Shown piece by piece: positions 26,232 to 35,700 of a stretch of DNA of 54,530 nt. The notes beneath the pieces were generated by a model that saw only the letters and a list, made by a program, of their open reading frames with translations, made no database searches and was not told the DNA's origin. The stretch is from the NCBI GenBank assembly GCA_025210735.1, contig JAOARD010000072.1:1-54530 (forward strand), in the 5' to 3' direction. How positions within the stretch are numbered: position 1 is the stretch's first letter; every line of letters begins with the position of its first letter. The translations under genes and the position numbers were made by a program. The stretch comes from Bacteroidales bacterium. GTDB taxonomy: Bacteria; Bacteroidota; Bacteroidia; Bacteroidales; UBA6680.

Positions 26232-27695
26232 TTATTTTCTTAAATTTTTAAAATCAATAATTTCAGGTTCATTCATTCCATCGTAACGCCAGATACAGTT
26301 CTTATTTTCAGCGTTGTTACCTATAAAATAGAGATACCCTTTATAACGAAAAGTTGAGCAATTTTTATTTATCTCCATAGGTTTTCCGTTAGAAGTAATA
26401 TCTTTAAATTCCTTGGTTTTAGGGTTATAACTTTTTAGAATATATAACCACTTAGTACTACTACTCTCTTTTTTAATAACTACCTTCTTACCGACTATTA
26501 AATTCCCTTGAAATTCCGTAATAAGGTCTTCTACCTTAATATCATTTCTGTTAAATTCTTCTGTTACATCGCCAAACTCCTGTTTATTTTTATAATATAG
26601 TACTTTAGTATCCGACTGTGATACTGTTCTTGCACTAAAATAAACAGTATTGTTTATCGATTTAAAATCATCTTTTATTTCAACGGCATGCATATATTCC
26701 GGTAATTTAGACGGATCTTCTATCACCCTATAATCTTTCTCAATACGTAAAAATGTACGATTTATATTTTCAACCATAAAAACACCTTCTTCTATTTGTG
26801 CCCAACCGGTAATCCTCATTTTCTCAGGAAAATTCCAGGACATAGCTTTTCCATCAGGTTGAACAATATAAGGAAATCCACCTGATGTAATACAAGCAAT
26901 ACTATCTATTACAGGCATGCAATGACTGTAACCATAAGGTGTACCATCTTGCCTGAAATTAGGATAACCGGTATTACACTCTAGTATCAATTTCGGTTTT
27001 TTATTGCTATCAACAGTATATAAACCACTTACATCATTATCGTTTGTGGCGGTGTAAATTAACCCTTGGTTATTCCATGTAGTAATACTGTATACTTTGG
27101 TTACACCATCTACCACTATTGGACCTTGCTTTTGGTCATATTCATATAATCTGTTTGATATGCGCCCATTACTGTACGAAAGGTATAGCTTATCCTTAGC
27201 TATTGCAAATGAACTAACTCCTCTTACTCTGTTACCATATTCATCACCTATGTCAAATTTCAATTCCGATTTAGCTTGCGCTTCCATTGCCTCAGATTCT
27301 GTATGGTCAATGAGCTTTTTAAAAGTAGTGTCCCCATCAAACCTCCACAACTGATTGAAGTAACGTCTACCATCAATTATCAGATACATATCTCCCTTAA
27401 ATTCTACAGCCTTCTTAATAAAAACGCCATAATCGGTTCTTTCATTATTGATTAAAAAACCATAGCGTTTTGCATTTTCCTGAGATAATGCTGATATATG
27501 AGGTTTAGAAGCAGGTGGTGGAGGTGGTAATAATACCTTGCTACTGGTAGTCTCCTCTACAAATACTGTTTCCTCTGTAAAAGACACTTCTTTACACTCT
27601 TTAATATCTTGTTTGTTTTTTTTTGATTTATTTAATACCGAGCAACTACTTAATATAAGTAAGCAAATTGCTGCAAACAATATACCTTTTTGCAT
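26232..27695 (-). CDS. Propeller-like lipoprotein with poly-proline linker
   Basis: 487 residues. The lipobox is LLILSSC (C18). A low-complexity linker KVLLPPPPPASKPHISAL separates the anchor from a large beta-propeller-like domain with repeated strand units (KAVEFKGDMYLIIDGRRYFN, FAIAKDKLYLSYSNGRISN, STFRYKGYLYFIGNNAENKN), ending IWRYDGMNEPEIIDF. It probably displays a binding or sensing domain at the outer membrane. No catalytic motif is seen. Confidence 0.65.
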   Translation of the reverse strand: MQKGILFAAICLLILSSCSVLNKSKKNKQDIKECKEVSFTEETVFVEETTSSKVLLPPPPPASKPHISALSQENAKRYGFLINNERTDYGVFIKKAVEFKGDMYLIIDGRRYFNQLWRFDGDTTFKKLIDHTESEAMEAQAKSELKFDIGDEYGNRVRGVSSFAIAKDKLYLSYSNGRISNRLYEYDQKQGPIVVDGVTKVYSITTWNNQGLIYTATNDNDVSGLYTVDSNKKPKLILECNTGYPNFRQDGTPYGYSHCMPVIDSIACITSGGFPYIVQPDGKAMSWNFPEKMRITGWAQIEEGVFMVENINRTFLRIEKDYRVIEDPSKLPEYMHAVEIKDDFKSINNTVYFSARTVSQSDTKVLYYKNKQEFGDVTEEFNRNDIKVEDLITEFQGNLIVGKKVVIKKESSSTKWLYILKSYNPKTKEFKDITSNGKPMEINKNCSTFRYKGYLYFIGNNAENKNCIWRYDGMNEPEIIDFKNLRK

Positions 27696-28150
27696 CTGTT
27701 TATTTTTTCTTTTTTAATGATGAAGTTGAACTAGCGTTATAATCATTTTTTGCGTACAATGTAAAATCTTCATCATACAGCTTTTATGTATTATACTCTT
27801 ATGTATTAAAGTGTTTTTCAATCCCGTAGCTAAGGTTTACAGGCATCCCTTTTTTATTAACCAGTATCTTTAATTACAGATATCCTATCATAGTTAATAT
27901 TCATGCTATTTTTATGATCAATAACAGCACCCCTGATTTTACAGATTTCAAATTCTGAAAATTTATATAATACCGACATTCCTGTTTAGTTTGTCCTCAA
28001 ATCTACAAATAATAAAACAGTCAATAATTATACAATATGTGCTATTTATAATACATTACGCCCCTGTTTACGGTATTAAACTGTCATTATTTGTAAACAG
28101 AATAGTGCACCTACTTTATAACAATTCCTATAGTTGTACATTGTTATAAT
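27696..28150. other. Intergenic region with R2 relic and E4 element
   Basis: About 27705-27765 on the minus strand reads AAATGATTATAACGCTAGTT, a relic of the R2 leader repeat, before the propeller gene. The rest holds the E4 element. No full-length gene is seen. Confidence 0.6.
27857..27979 (-). CDS. E4 short reading frame (40 codons)
   Basis: ATG at 27979, beginning MSVLYKFSEFEICKIRG and ending ISVIKDTG. The N-terminus fits the E-element pattern. Upstream, TAGATTTG at 27998-28005 is an exact -7 box; a TTG is present but at 16 bp spacing. It may be a micro-protein, leader or relic. Confidence 0.35.
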   Translation of the reverse strand: MSVLYKFSEFEICKIRGAVIDHKNSMNINYDRISVIKDTG

Positions 28151-28582
28151 CTATTTTTCCAGTACCCTTAACCATCTCTTCATTGTATTAAGCTTGTCAA
28201 GTTCAGGCTCGCTATTTAGCTGATATTCTATACTATTAAAACACGTTTTTACTTTGCCTGTTCCGTAATTTAGTGCAAACCAAAATACAATCTCTTCACA
28301 GCTTTTATTCCAGTTACTAATAATTCGGGTTACTAGTTCGTATAGATTTAATGCAGATTTTGGTTTTATTTCGGTTAAAATTCTGCATGCAATTTCCTGC
28401 TCCTGAAATCCGTTATTGTCATCCTCTATTAATAATACAACTCCCTCAATAATCAATTCGTCCGGAACTTTTGCAAGTAGTTTAATAAACTGCCTGACTC
28501 TTAAATCTCCAATTGAGTTATACTTATTAACTGAGGTTTCAATTCCGCTCTTTATATCCAGCGGTGTCTTCGGAAATATCAT
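28151..28582 (-). CDS. Small helical protein, candidate immunity protein
   Basis: 143 residues, no signal. Successive amphipathic helices (VRQFIKLLAKVPDELIIEGV, EQEIACRILTEIKPKSALNL) look HEAT-like, and a conserved tryptophan-rich end (TMKRWLRVLEK) is present. No named family. Size, acidity and position among similar orphans suit an immunity protein, by inference. Confidence 0.6.
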   Translation of the reverse strand: MIFPKTPLDIKSGIETSVNKYNSIGDLRVRQFIKLLAKVPDELIIEGVVLLIEDDNNGFQEQEIACRILTEIKPKSALNLYELVTRIISNWNKSCEEIVFWFALNYGTGKVKTCFNSIEYQLNSEPELDKLNTMKRWLRVLEK

Positions 28583-28625
28583 ATTATTTAACCTATATCA
28601 ATCATTCTCAAAAATTCAAACAGAA

Positions 28626-29195
28626 CTAACTTTTCATAGCCTTATAAATTCTATTTTTAACAGAGTTAGCTGTACTCAAAATATCTTTATCAACCTTACG
28701 ACCTAAATCAATAGGTATTGAGCTTCTTATTATAAAGCACTCTTTTTTTTCTCCTGAACTGGTTCCTATATACATCATTCCATACTTCTGATTCGGTTTT
28801 TTTGTAAAGATAATCTCACAGAATAGTGATCTTATTTCATTAAATGATATTATCTCACTTTTAAATAAATCTCTTACAACTACATATTTCTTTTTCTTAT
28901 CAACCTGAAACACCCCTGAATGAGGCTTATACAACCCGGCTACTAATAAATATAAGAAAAACAGAACTAACCCCATTCCCACAACTGCTAACAACCAAAA
29001 ATCATAGTCAGAAATACTATCTGCATCAAAACGAATTATTGATATGTATAAAAACATCCCTCCTAATGCTAGTCCCAAAAGATAAAATAGAACTGAGATT
29101 AGATCACTAATCCCATAAATATAGTGTACTTGTAAGTCATCTTTTCTATCTATCAACTTATACTTCCCAATCCTCTCCTTCATTATGTAAAACAC
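28626..29195 (-). CDS. Two-transmembrane protein with a PH-like cytosolic domain
   Basis: 189 residues (an ATG four codons in, MKERIGKYKL, is also possible). Two transmembrane segments lie at about 28-50 (SVLFYLLGLALGGMFLYISI) and 66-88 (WLLAVVGMGLVLFFLYLLVA). A domain of about 90 residues (FQVDKKKKYVVVRDLFKSE, IISFNEIRSLFCEIIF) follows, with the beta pattern of bacterial PH-like proteins. Inner-membrane location is inferred. It may be an immunity or membrane-stress protein. Confidence 0.6.
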   Translation of the reverse strand: MFYIMKERIGKYKLIDRKDDLQVHYIYGISDLISVLFYLLGLALGGMFLYISIIRFDADSISDYDFWLLAVVGMGLVLFFLYLLVAGLYKPHSGVFQVDKKKKYVVVRDLFKSEIISFNEIRSLFCEIIFTKKPNQKYGMMYIGTSSGEKKECFIIRSSIPIDLGRKVDKDILSTANSVKNRIYKAMKS

Positions 29196-29251
29196 TTTTA
29201 AATTAAATATGAATACTTTTCATAAATCTATTACATGTTGCAAAAAGTTAT

Positions 29252-30001
29252 TTATTCAATCAGATACCATGAATCATAATTTGTCCAGCGTATTTCGCCA
29301 ACTTTCATAATATCAACCTTGTCTTTCTCTTTTATAATCCACTTTTCTTCTTTCTTGATATAAACATCATATTTTGAAAGTATTATTCCTTTATTATCAC
29401 AGCTCTCAATTAACCTAACCTGTAAAGTAAATTCAGAAGAATCTTTAGCTGTTACAATTCCTTTTGCAAAACACAAATCATCAATCCATTTATCTTCTTG
29501 TGCTTTTGAAATAAATTCATATGGATAATCAAACTCAACAGTATCGTTAACACTAAACTTTTCAAACTCTTTTCTCTTTCTATTAATCCTATCTACTTTA
29601 CACTTTTCCATATACAACTTATACTGATCAATTTGTTCTTCAATCCTAATATCGCTATTATTTAAAAACCTATGAAAAGAGGTTGAAATAATACCCGACA
29701 TACCATCAGGATGATTAACTCCTAAGTCATGAAAATATTTGGCAATCTCTGAATCTCCTTTCCATAATCCCCAACTATTTCTAATTCTTCTTCCTTCGCC
29801 AAAATGCAACTCTGCAATAGCTTCATCTTCATGCTTAAACCTGAATACATCCTTGTCCTCTTCACTCCATTTGCAATCAAGATAATTTAATGCATCTTCC
29901 AAATCTTTTGGAAGATAGTTGCCTGAGTATTTATCACAATCAACCTGTGCAAACATCGAAGTCGAAAATAGTGTCAGTATTATTATTAGTTTGAGTGTCA
30001 T
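29252..30001 (-). CDS. DUF6794-like exported protein
   Basis: 249 residues. A signal peptide is at 1-18 (MTLKLIIILTLFSTSMFA). The stretch YLPKDLEDALNYLDCKWSEE, then RIRNSWGLWKGDSEIAKYFH and NHPDGMSGIISTSFHRFLNN match the pattern I associate with DUF6794 (conserved 'xRNxWxLW' and 'HPDxMSxIIxxSxHR'). Its function is unknown; members often occur in immunity-type gene clusters. The C-terminal 110 residues are beta-rich and unassigned. Confidence 0.65.
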   Translation of the reverse strand: MTLKLIIILTLFSTSMFAQVDCDKYSGNYLPKDLEDALNYLDCKWSEEDKDVFRFKHEDEAIAELHFGEGRRIRNSWGLWKGDSEIAKYFHDLGVNHPDGMSGIISTSFHRFLNNSDIRIEEQIDQYKLYMEKCKVDRINRKRKEFEKFSVNDTVEFDYPYEFISKAQEDKWIDDLCFAKGIVTAKDSSEFTLQVRLIESCDNKGIILSKYDVYIKKEEKWIIKEKDKVDIMKVGEIRWTNYDSWYLIE

Positions 30002-30133
30002 ATTAGTTTTTTATGGGTAATAGCAAACTGCATATGTAGTGTAAATTATCTTATAATTTCATGCAAAAAACACAAAATCTGAACAGATTATAGTTCTTAA
30101 AATCAACACCTAGTCATCTATTGATTTACAACA

Positions 30134-30787
30134 TTAAACACTGCTGTTTATTGTATTTATATCTTTTAACATATCCACTACTGTTTTCATGTTCTCAGAC
30201 TTTACCGGTTTAAGTGTTCTTAGTATGATATACCTATCTATAATTTCAATATGCATGTCGCGATGTTGTTTTACTGCCTTTAAAAAATTAAGATCTATAT
30301 TCTTTCTCACCTTCTCTTCATCATCAGAAACCATGTAATATTTTCTGCTGAACTCCTTATCCTCTTTAAAATCAATATCAACAGAGTTAATTAATTCCAT
30401 CAGTTTATCTCTGAAACTCTCAGGTCTTATGTAGGTATGACCAATATCAAACTTTAAAGAGGTTATTCCTACTAATTCGCAATCTACATTTTTAATTACC
30501 CTGGTACTCTTACTGCCTACATGTTCCTGAAATGAGTTAAATGTAAGTAACACCAAATGCGTATTATACACATTATTAGGTATAATAAACGACGATAGCA
30601 GAGTAACCTTTTCATAGCTTTTTATATTTGAGAACTGCGATAATATCTTAATTATCTTTGATTCATCACTTTTTCCGGTCTTAAGTGTTACTATCCCTAG
30701 TTTCTCAAAACCATCTCTGAGATTTTCAATAGTATCTTCGTAAGATTGACTTTCTGAATAACAAAATGTTCTGTATATATTTGACAT
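30134..30787 (-). CDS. Uncharacterised cytosolic protein
   Basis: 217 residues, no signal. The C-terminal half (DFKEDKEFSRKYYMVSDDEE, KVRKNIDLNFLKAVKQHRDM, HIEIIDRYIILRTLKPV) recalls the cytosolic tail of DUF3137-like proteins in pattern only. The N-terminal half is unrecognised. It is one of several same-strand orphans in this stretch. Confidence 0.55.
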   Translation of the reverse strand: MSNIYRTFCYSESQSYEDTIENLRDGFEKLGIVTLKTGKSDESKIIKILSQFSNIKSYEKVTLLSSFIIPNNVYNTHLVLLTFNSFQEHVGSKSTRVIKNVDCELVGITSLKFDIGHTYIRPESFRDKLMELINSVDIDFKEDKEFSRKYYMVSDDEEKVRKNIDLNFLKAVKQHRDMHIEIIDRYIILRTLKPVKSENMKTVVDMLKDINTINSSV

Positions 30788-30989
30788 ACTCTTATAATTT
30801 ATTTTATATCGTTTTATTATTGGAATTTCTGTTTATTCTATCTTATTTCTACAACCCTTTATGACTGTCCTGTAATTGTATAATATATTTAATTATAGCA
30901 CTAACCACAATGCTCAATACTTTTGTTGCACATCACATCTCATTCAAAATTTCAATTAATTATCGGCATAATCCACAATCTGCATTTTT

Positions 30990-31439
30990 TCATCGGTTTG
31001 TAGCTATTATGTTTTCTATCTCTTCAATTATGGTTTTACGGTCAAATTCCGATACCATTATAATTTTCTTAATTCTAAGTAACTCTTTTGACGTCAAGTC
31101 ATATTTTGATTTTAACCAACTAAAAGATTTTGATTCGTTTTTAATATCTGTAACTCGTAAATAAATTTCAGTTAACTCTTCTTCTTTTTCCTTAAGTGTT
31201 TCTAAGTCAGAAAAAGTCAACATTTCAATTTCTTTAGTTCCTTTATCAATTGTAAATCCACATGCACCACCAGCTAGTGGAGGTTCTTCAGGAACCTTTC
31301 CGTTGAGTGCCACAAAAACAAAGTCATAATAGTATTTCCAAACAAACTCTCTTTGTTCTCCAACCCTAAACTTAAATCCGGGTAAAACTTCACCAAATGA
31401 TTCAACATAACCCTGTGCTATCTTTTCATATTCCTGCAT
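30990..31439 (-). CDS. Candidate immunity protein (YrhB/Imm35-like pattern)
   Basis: 149 residues, no signal. The first half, VWKYYYDFVFVALNGKVPEE, then PPLAGGACGFTIDKGTKEIE, resembles the short YrhB/Imm35-type domain in which GxxGFxVDKxTGxI is conserved. The second half is a coiled coil. The domain is known from polymorphic-toxin immunity proteins. It is not paired with a toxin here. Confidence 0.6.
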   Translation of the reverse strand: MQEYEKIAQGYVESFGEVLPGFKFRVGEQREFVWKYYYDFVFVALNGKVPEEPPLAGGACGFTIDKGTKEIEMLTFSDLETLKEKEEELTEIYLRVTDIKNESKSFSWLKSKYDLTSKELLRIKKIIMVSEFDRKTIIEEIENIIATNR

Positions 31440-31473
31440 TCGTTTATCTGTTGTTAAAGTAGCTATTTACACC

Positions 31474-31791
31474 TTAATTACCACCATATGCTTTATACCA
31501 GTTTCCTTTTATATGTTCCCATCTAAAAATGTAATTATCTGTAAAATGAATCCTGTTATTCCCACCAAATATATCTTTCTCCTCTAACTTAAAAGGAGAG
31601 TATAAAATTCCATTATTATCATCAAGGAATCCTTTGGCTATAAAATAAAACTGACCATCTCTGTTTCTATCAATTATCACAGCATTTGTTGATCTCACAA
31701 TCATAATAAAAGCATCAAGTTCCGGTTTAGTCATATTAATACTATCCAATAATTTAGGGGTTAATTCATCTTTGTCTGTATTTACAACCAT
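31474..31791 (-). CDS. Small protein, possibly a lipoprotein split by a frameshift
   Basis: 105 residues from the ATG at 31791. Upstream, a second frame begins with an ATG at 31862 and reads MQQCSVKLLIVILSVISVSC, a good lipoprotein signal with lipobox, ending six codons later. That frame starts 3 bp after the methyltransferase stop at 31866. Joining the frames by one slip near 31795 would give a lipoprotein of about 125 residues. The listed frame itself lacks a signal. Either the gene is broken or the sequence has an error here. Confidence 0.5.
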   Translation of the reverse strand: MVVNTDKDELTPKLLDSINMTKPELDAFIMIVRSTNAVIIDRNRDGQFYFIAKGFLDDNNGILYSPFKLEEKDIFGGNNRIHFTDNYIFRWEHIKGNWYKAYGGN

Positions 31792-31865
31792 ATAGTTAAT
31801 GGACAGCTTACTGAGATAACAGATAAAATAACAATTAATAACTTAACACTACACTGTTGCATAAT

Positions 31866-32693
31866 TTAACCTGAGGTATATATCTGTTTCTGAGCTTGTA
31901 TTATAAGACTCAAAGGAACTCCTGCTTTCATCTTCTCTACTTTTGCATGACTCATTGATATATCGTTGGGGCTCTCAATGAACCTATGCAGATTAAAACC
32001 ACTATTCATAAGTCCCATAATAATGCTTGATAAAGTATGCACAAACCAATATTGTGGCTCCGATTCGTAATCTGTATTACCAATATAATCCAAACTACCA
32101 GTCTCTACAATTGGCTCAGAATAGAAGTAAGAATCAACAATTCTAAGCCTATCATCTATATCGGAATTATCAAAGGGTAACATCTCAGAAAATGGATGTA
32201 TTTCATGTATTAAAACACAGCCTCCTTGCCTTAATAATCTGTTACAGATACCAAAAAACAGATTTAAATCAGGGAGCCAACCCAAACAACCTGCTGTAAC
32301 ATGAACTATATCAAAACTATTATTGTAGTCGTCTGATAATTCATATATATCACTGCAAATAAATTCACAATCTATATCAAACTGCTCAGACCGTCTTTTG
32401 CCCTCCTCAATAGCAAGCTCAGATATATCAATCCCCATACACCTTCCGGCACCCATTCTTTTTAAGGATAATAACTCGCTTCCATTGTTACAGCATAAAT
32501 GAACTATATCCTTTCCTTTAATTGATATCTCATCTAAAACTTTAATCAACTCCTTATCTGTCTGAACAGTCGCGTTATGATCTGAGAATAACTTATCTAA
32601 CTGTTCCGATGCTGCTGCTTTATGCAATGGAGCAACCTGATTCCATGCCTTTTTATTAGCAGATGTTATTTTCTTTATATCTGATTTATTCAT
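31866..32693 (-). CDS. Class I SAM-dependent methyltransferase
   Basis: 275 residues. The SAM-binding motif I region is IVHLCCNNGSELLSLKRMGA, with an unusual CCNNG in place of the usual GxGxG. Motif II is CMGIDISELAIEEGKRR; FDIVHVTAGCLGWLPDLN is the post-motif region. The substrate is not evident. The protein is cytosolic. It lies 90 bp downstream of the giant ATPase gene in transcription order. Confidence 0.85.
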   Translation of the reverse strand: MNKSDIKKITSANKKAWNQVAPLHKAAASEQLDKLFSDHNATVQTDKELIKVLDEISIKGKDIVHLCCNNGSELLSLKRMGAGRCMGIDISELAIEEGKRRSEQFDIDCEFICSDIYELSDDYNNSFDIVHVTAGCLGWLPDLNLFFGICNRLLRQGGCVLIHEIHPFSEMLPFDNSDIDDRLRIVDSYFYSEPIVETGSLDYIGNTDYESEPQYWFVHTLSSIIMGLMNSGFNLHRFIESPNDISMSHAKVEKMKAGVPLSLIIQAQKQIYTSG

Positions 32694-32783
32694 TGTGTCT
32701 GTTAAAAGTTCGTTCTTCTTTGGTTTATTTTGAATGACTCGTGACTATTGACGGTATAAAACATTGCATATTTTAAACCACAA

Positions 32784-35700
32784 TTATTCATCAGTTTTTT
32801 GAAATTTTAAAATATAATTATCATTAACGACAGTAAATAAATCATTGTCGTTAAAACTTTTCTGCCCTGAATAGTCAAAAGGTCCTTGAATTATTTCAAT
32901 AGAAATATTATCAGTATCACCAATATTTCGTACTAGAAAGATTTCGTAGTGTCTTTTTAGTTTTTCTCCCTGAATTACTTCATTTGCTGATATGTGAAAT
33001 GCATTTTCCCAACCTACAACTTTAACTTCGACGTACCTTGGGTATTTCGCTTCATTTGGAATGTATTCAATGTCATATCCTAAACCATTTTTGCCATCAG
33101 AATTAACACCTGCCAATTTTGCATATTCTGAAACCCATTTAATGCTTTCTTTATTTTTTATAAAATACAATAGATGTTTGTATACTAACCACTCTCCAAT
33201 AAATCCTAGTTCCTCAGTAGGTTGCTTTAATCTCTTTTGATTTTTTGGATGCGAACTTGTTTGACTTTTACCAGTTGAACTGCCATTTTTAACTTTTTTA
33301 ATTTTAATCTTAGAAAGATTTGTTTGAAACGCTTCATGGTTTTCTAACTGATTAAACAAGTCCCCGATGTCTTCATAAAGGAAATCCGAGTCACCTATTT
33401 TTATTCTTTTTTTTGCAATTCTTTTTCCTTGTCCTTTGTTCTCTTCGTCTGTTTTCGGAATCCAATTTTTTAAATTTTCCACTAGTGTTTGAATTTCATT
33501 TTCAAAATATAACAAGCTTTCAAATTCCAAATTTTCGTTTATAAATAAGTTTGCAAGTTCTTTTGTGATATTTTGACCTTCTGCTTTTGCTTCAAATATG
33601 TTTTTATTTTTTGAGTATATTTTTTCAAAATCAAAATTGAAATCCTGTAAAGTATTAATATTAAATTCTTCTCTTATTTGAATAAGTAAATCTTCTTCAA
33701 CATTATAACTAATCTCATTATAAAAGTTACCTTTTAAAGAATCATAATGAAGAAGAGTTTTTAAAAAATCCTTTTTGTCTTTGTCGGAATTTAGAAACTG
33801 TGAATATAAAACTTGTTTGAACTCTTTACGCTTAGCTTCTTTTATTCTTTTCAGTTCAAGTTCATATAAATCGGTAAGTACAATTGAAGGATAAACGTAT
33901 TTATTGAAATCTGCTAAAAATAATTTGGATTTTTTTAATAATTCAACAATCAGTCTTAATGAATTTTCTTCATTGTAGTTTTCATAATTCATCAGCTCAT
34001 ATAAAGCTGAAATAGTGCCACTTAAATTTGGAAATAATCTTTTAAGTTCGAATAGTAAAGCTTCGTCAGTTAAATTTCCCCTATGAACTTTCTTTGTTGG
34101 GAAACATTTAATGAATGATAACCAGAATTGAATCTTTGGGTCATTTACAATTCCTAATTTATTTTTGGCATTAACTAGCTTTTCAAGTGTCTCATCATCC
34201 AATTCGGAACGAATAATATCATCCCTACCAGAAGCAGATTTTGAGAATAGCTCTCTTATTTGTTGTCTTTGCGCATCAACATCAATTAAGGCAGAAAAAG
34301 CTTCGGCTATGGTAGAACAAAAGTTAACGTCTTCTTTTAACTTCCTTTCATCATCAATATAAGTCGGAGTTCTAATGTATACCGTTCTATTTTTTGACAA
34401 ATAGAGATATTCATAAAATGATAAACTAAACTCGGACTTTTCCTTTTCTTTCTCAAGTAAGACACTTAAATCAGTTACTAATTTGAATTTAACATCTTTA
34501 ATTAGACTTTTTTCTTTGCCCGTTGTATCTAAATCTTGCCTAAAAACATATATATATGGTTTAAATGATTCTATTTCCTGCTCAAATTTAGCATTTAAGT
34601 GGTGTTGCGATGGAGTACTTCCCAACGTAAGTTTTAATCCTTTCAAAGGTTTTACACCAAAAATTTTTTCTATTTTTTCTTGACTTCTTCGTCTCTCTAT
34701 TTCAATTGTGTGGAATTGATTTATAATACTTTCACCATATCTTTTATTATCAACATAAAATACAGAATCATTATTCTCATAACTGTACTGTCCTTGTTTT
34801 TTACAAAATACTTTACCACAAGAAATAAAATCTTTGTATTCAACTTCAGTAACATTCAATTTTTTTTCTTCGTAGTTTACTGCCAATTCTCGATATAATG
34901 TTTTAGCTTTTCTACCGTCAGAATCAATTTCAGGAAGCTTATTTAATATTGAATAGAGAATCTTTGTTTCAAATGAAGATATAGTTTTATTGACACCTAT
35001 TATATTTAATAGATAGTCTACTTTATCTGGATTGATTTTATTGATTTTTAAAACTAAGGCATCGTAATTTATTTTTGGTTTTTCAATTAATGGACTAAAT
35101 TCCGATGTGATTGTAGCAGATGTAGTACATAAATTTGGTGACTGAATAACCCCACTATTTGTATTTAGCCATTTGAAATTTAAAAGTTTCCATTTAATAA
35201 AATTTGGAATCTGTTTGCCAGTTATTTCTCGGTCATATGAGCCATTCCCAAAATTCGCACCGATTCTACTACTTATCGGTTCACAATCTATTTCAAGTAA
35301 TTTGTAAATGTCATTATCACTACATAGCCATGCAATTATTGTCTCACAGTTGTTTTTACTTAATATATTCTCAAAATCATCAATAGTCTGAACAGTTACT
35401 TGACCGTAATAGCTCAAAGAATTACGAAATTGAATAAAGTTATTAAAGTGTCTATCCCGTCCAATCTTATTTTTATAATCAAATTTTTTGAATGCATATT
35501 CTGCGAAATCAGTAGTTTCTTTTTTTCGAATCTTTCTAGGCAATTCAGCAATTCCAATCCATTTAAAATAGGCTTTCAAATCATCACTATTCAAATCACC
35601 TAAACCAAATTCTGAAGGTCTAGCAAGTAATTTCGATTTGTCATATTTAAAAATCTGGTCAGAAATATTATTTCCATAGTATTTACCAAAATATAAACTA

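Noticed and set aside
26049..26243. A 64-codon plus-strand frame ahead of the GreA-like gene
   Set aside because: It is antisense and AT-rich with no conserved features; the GreA-like gene explains the region.
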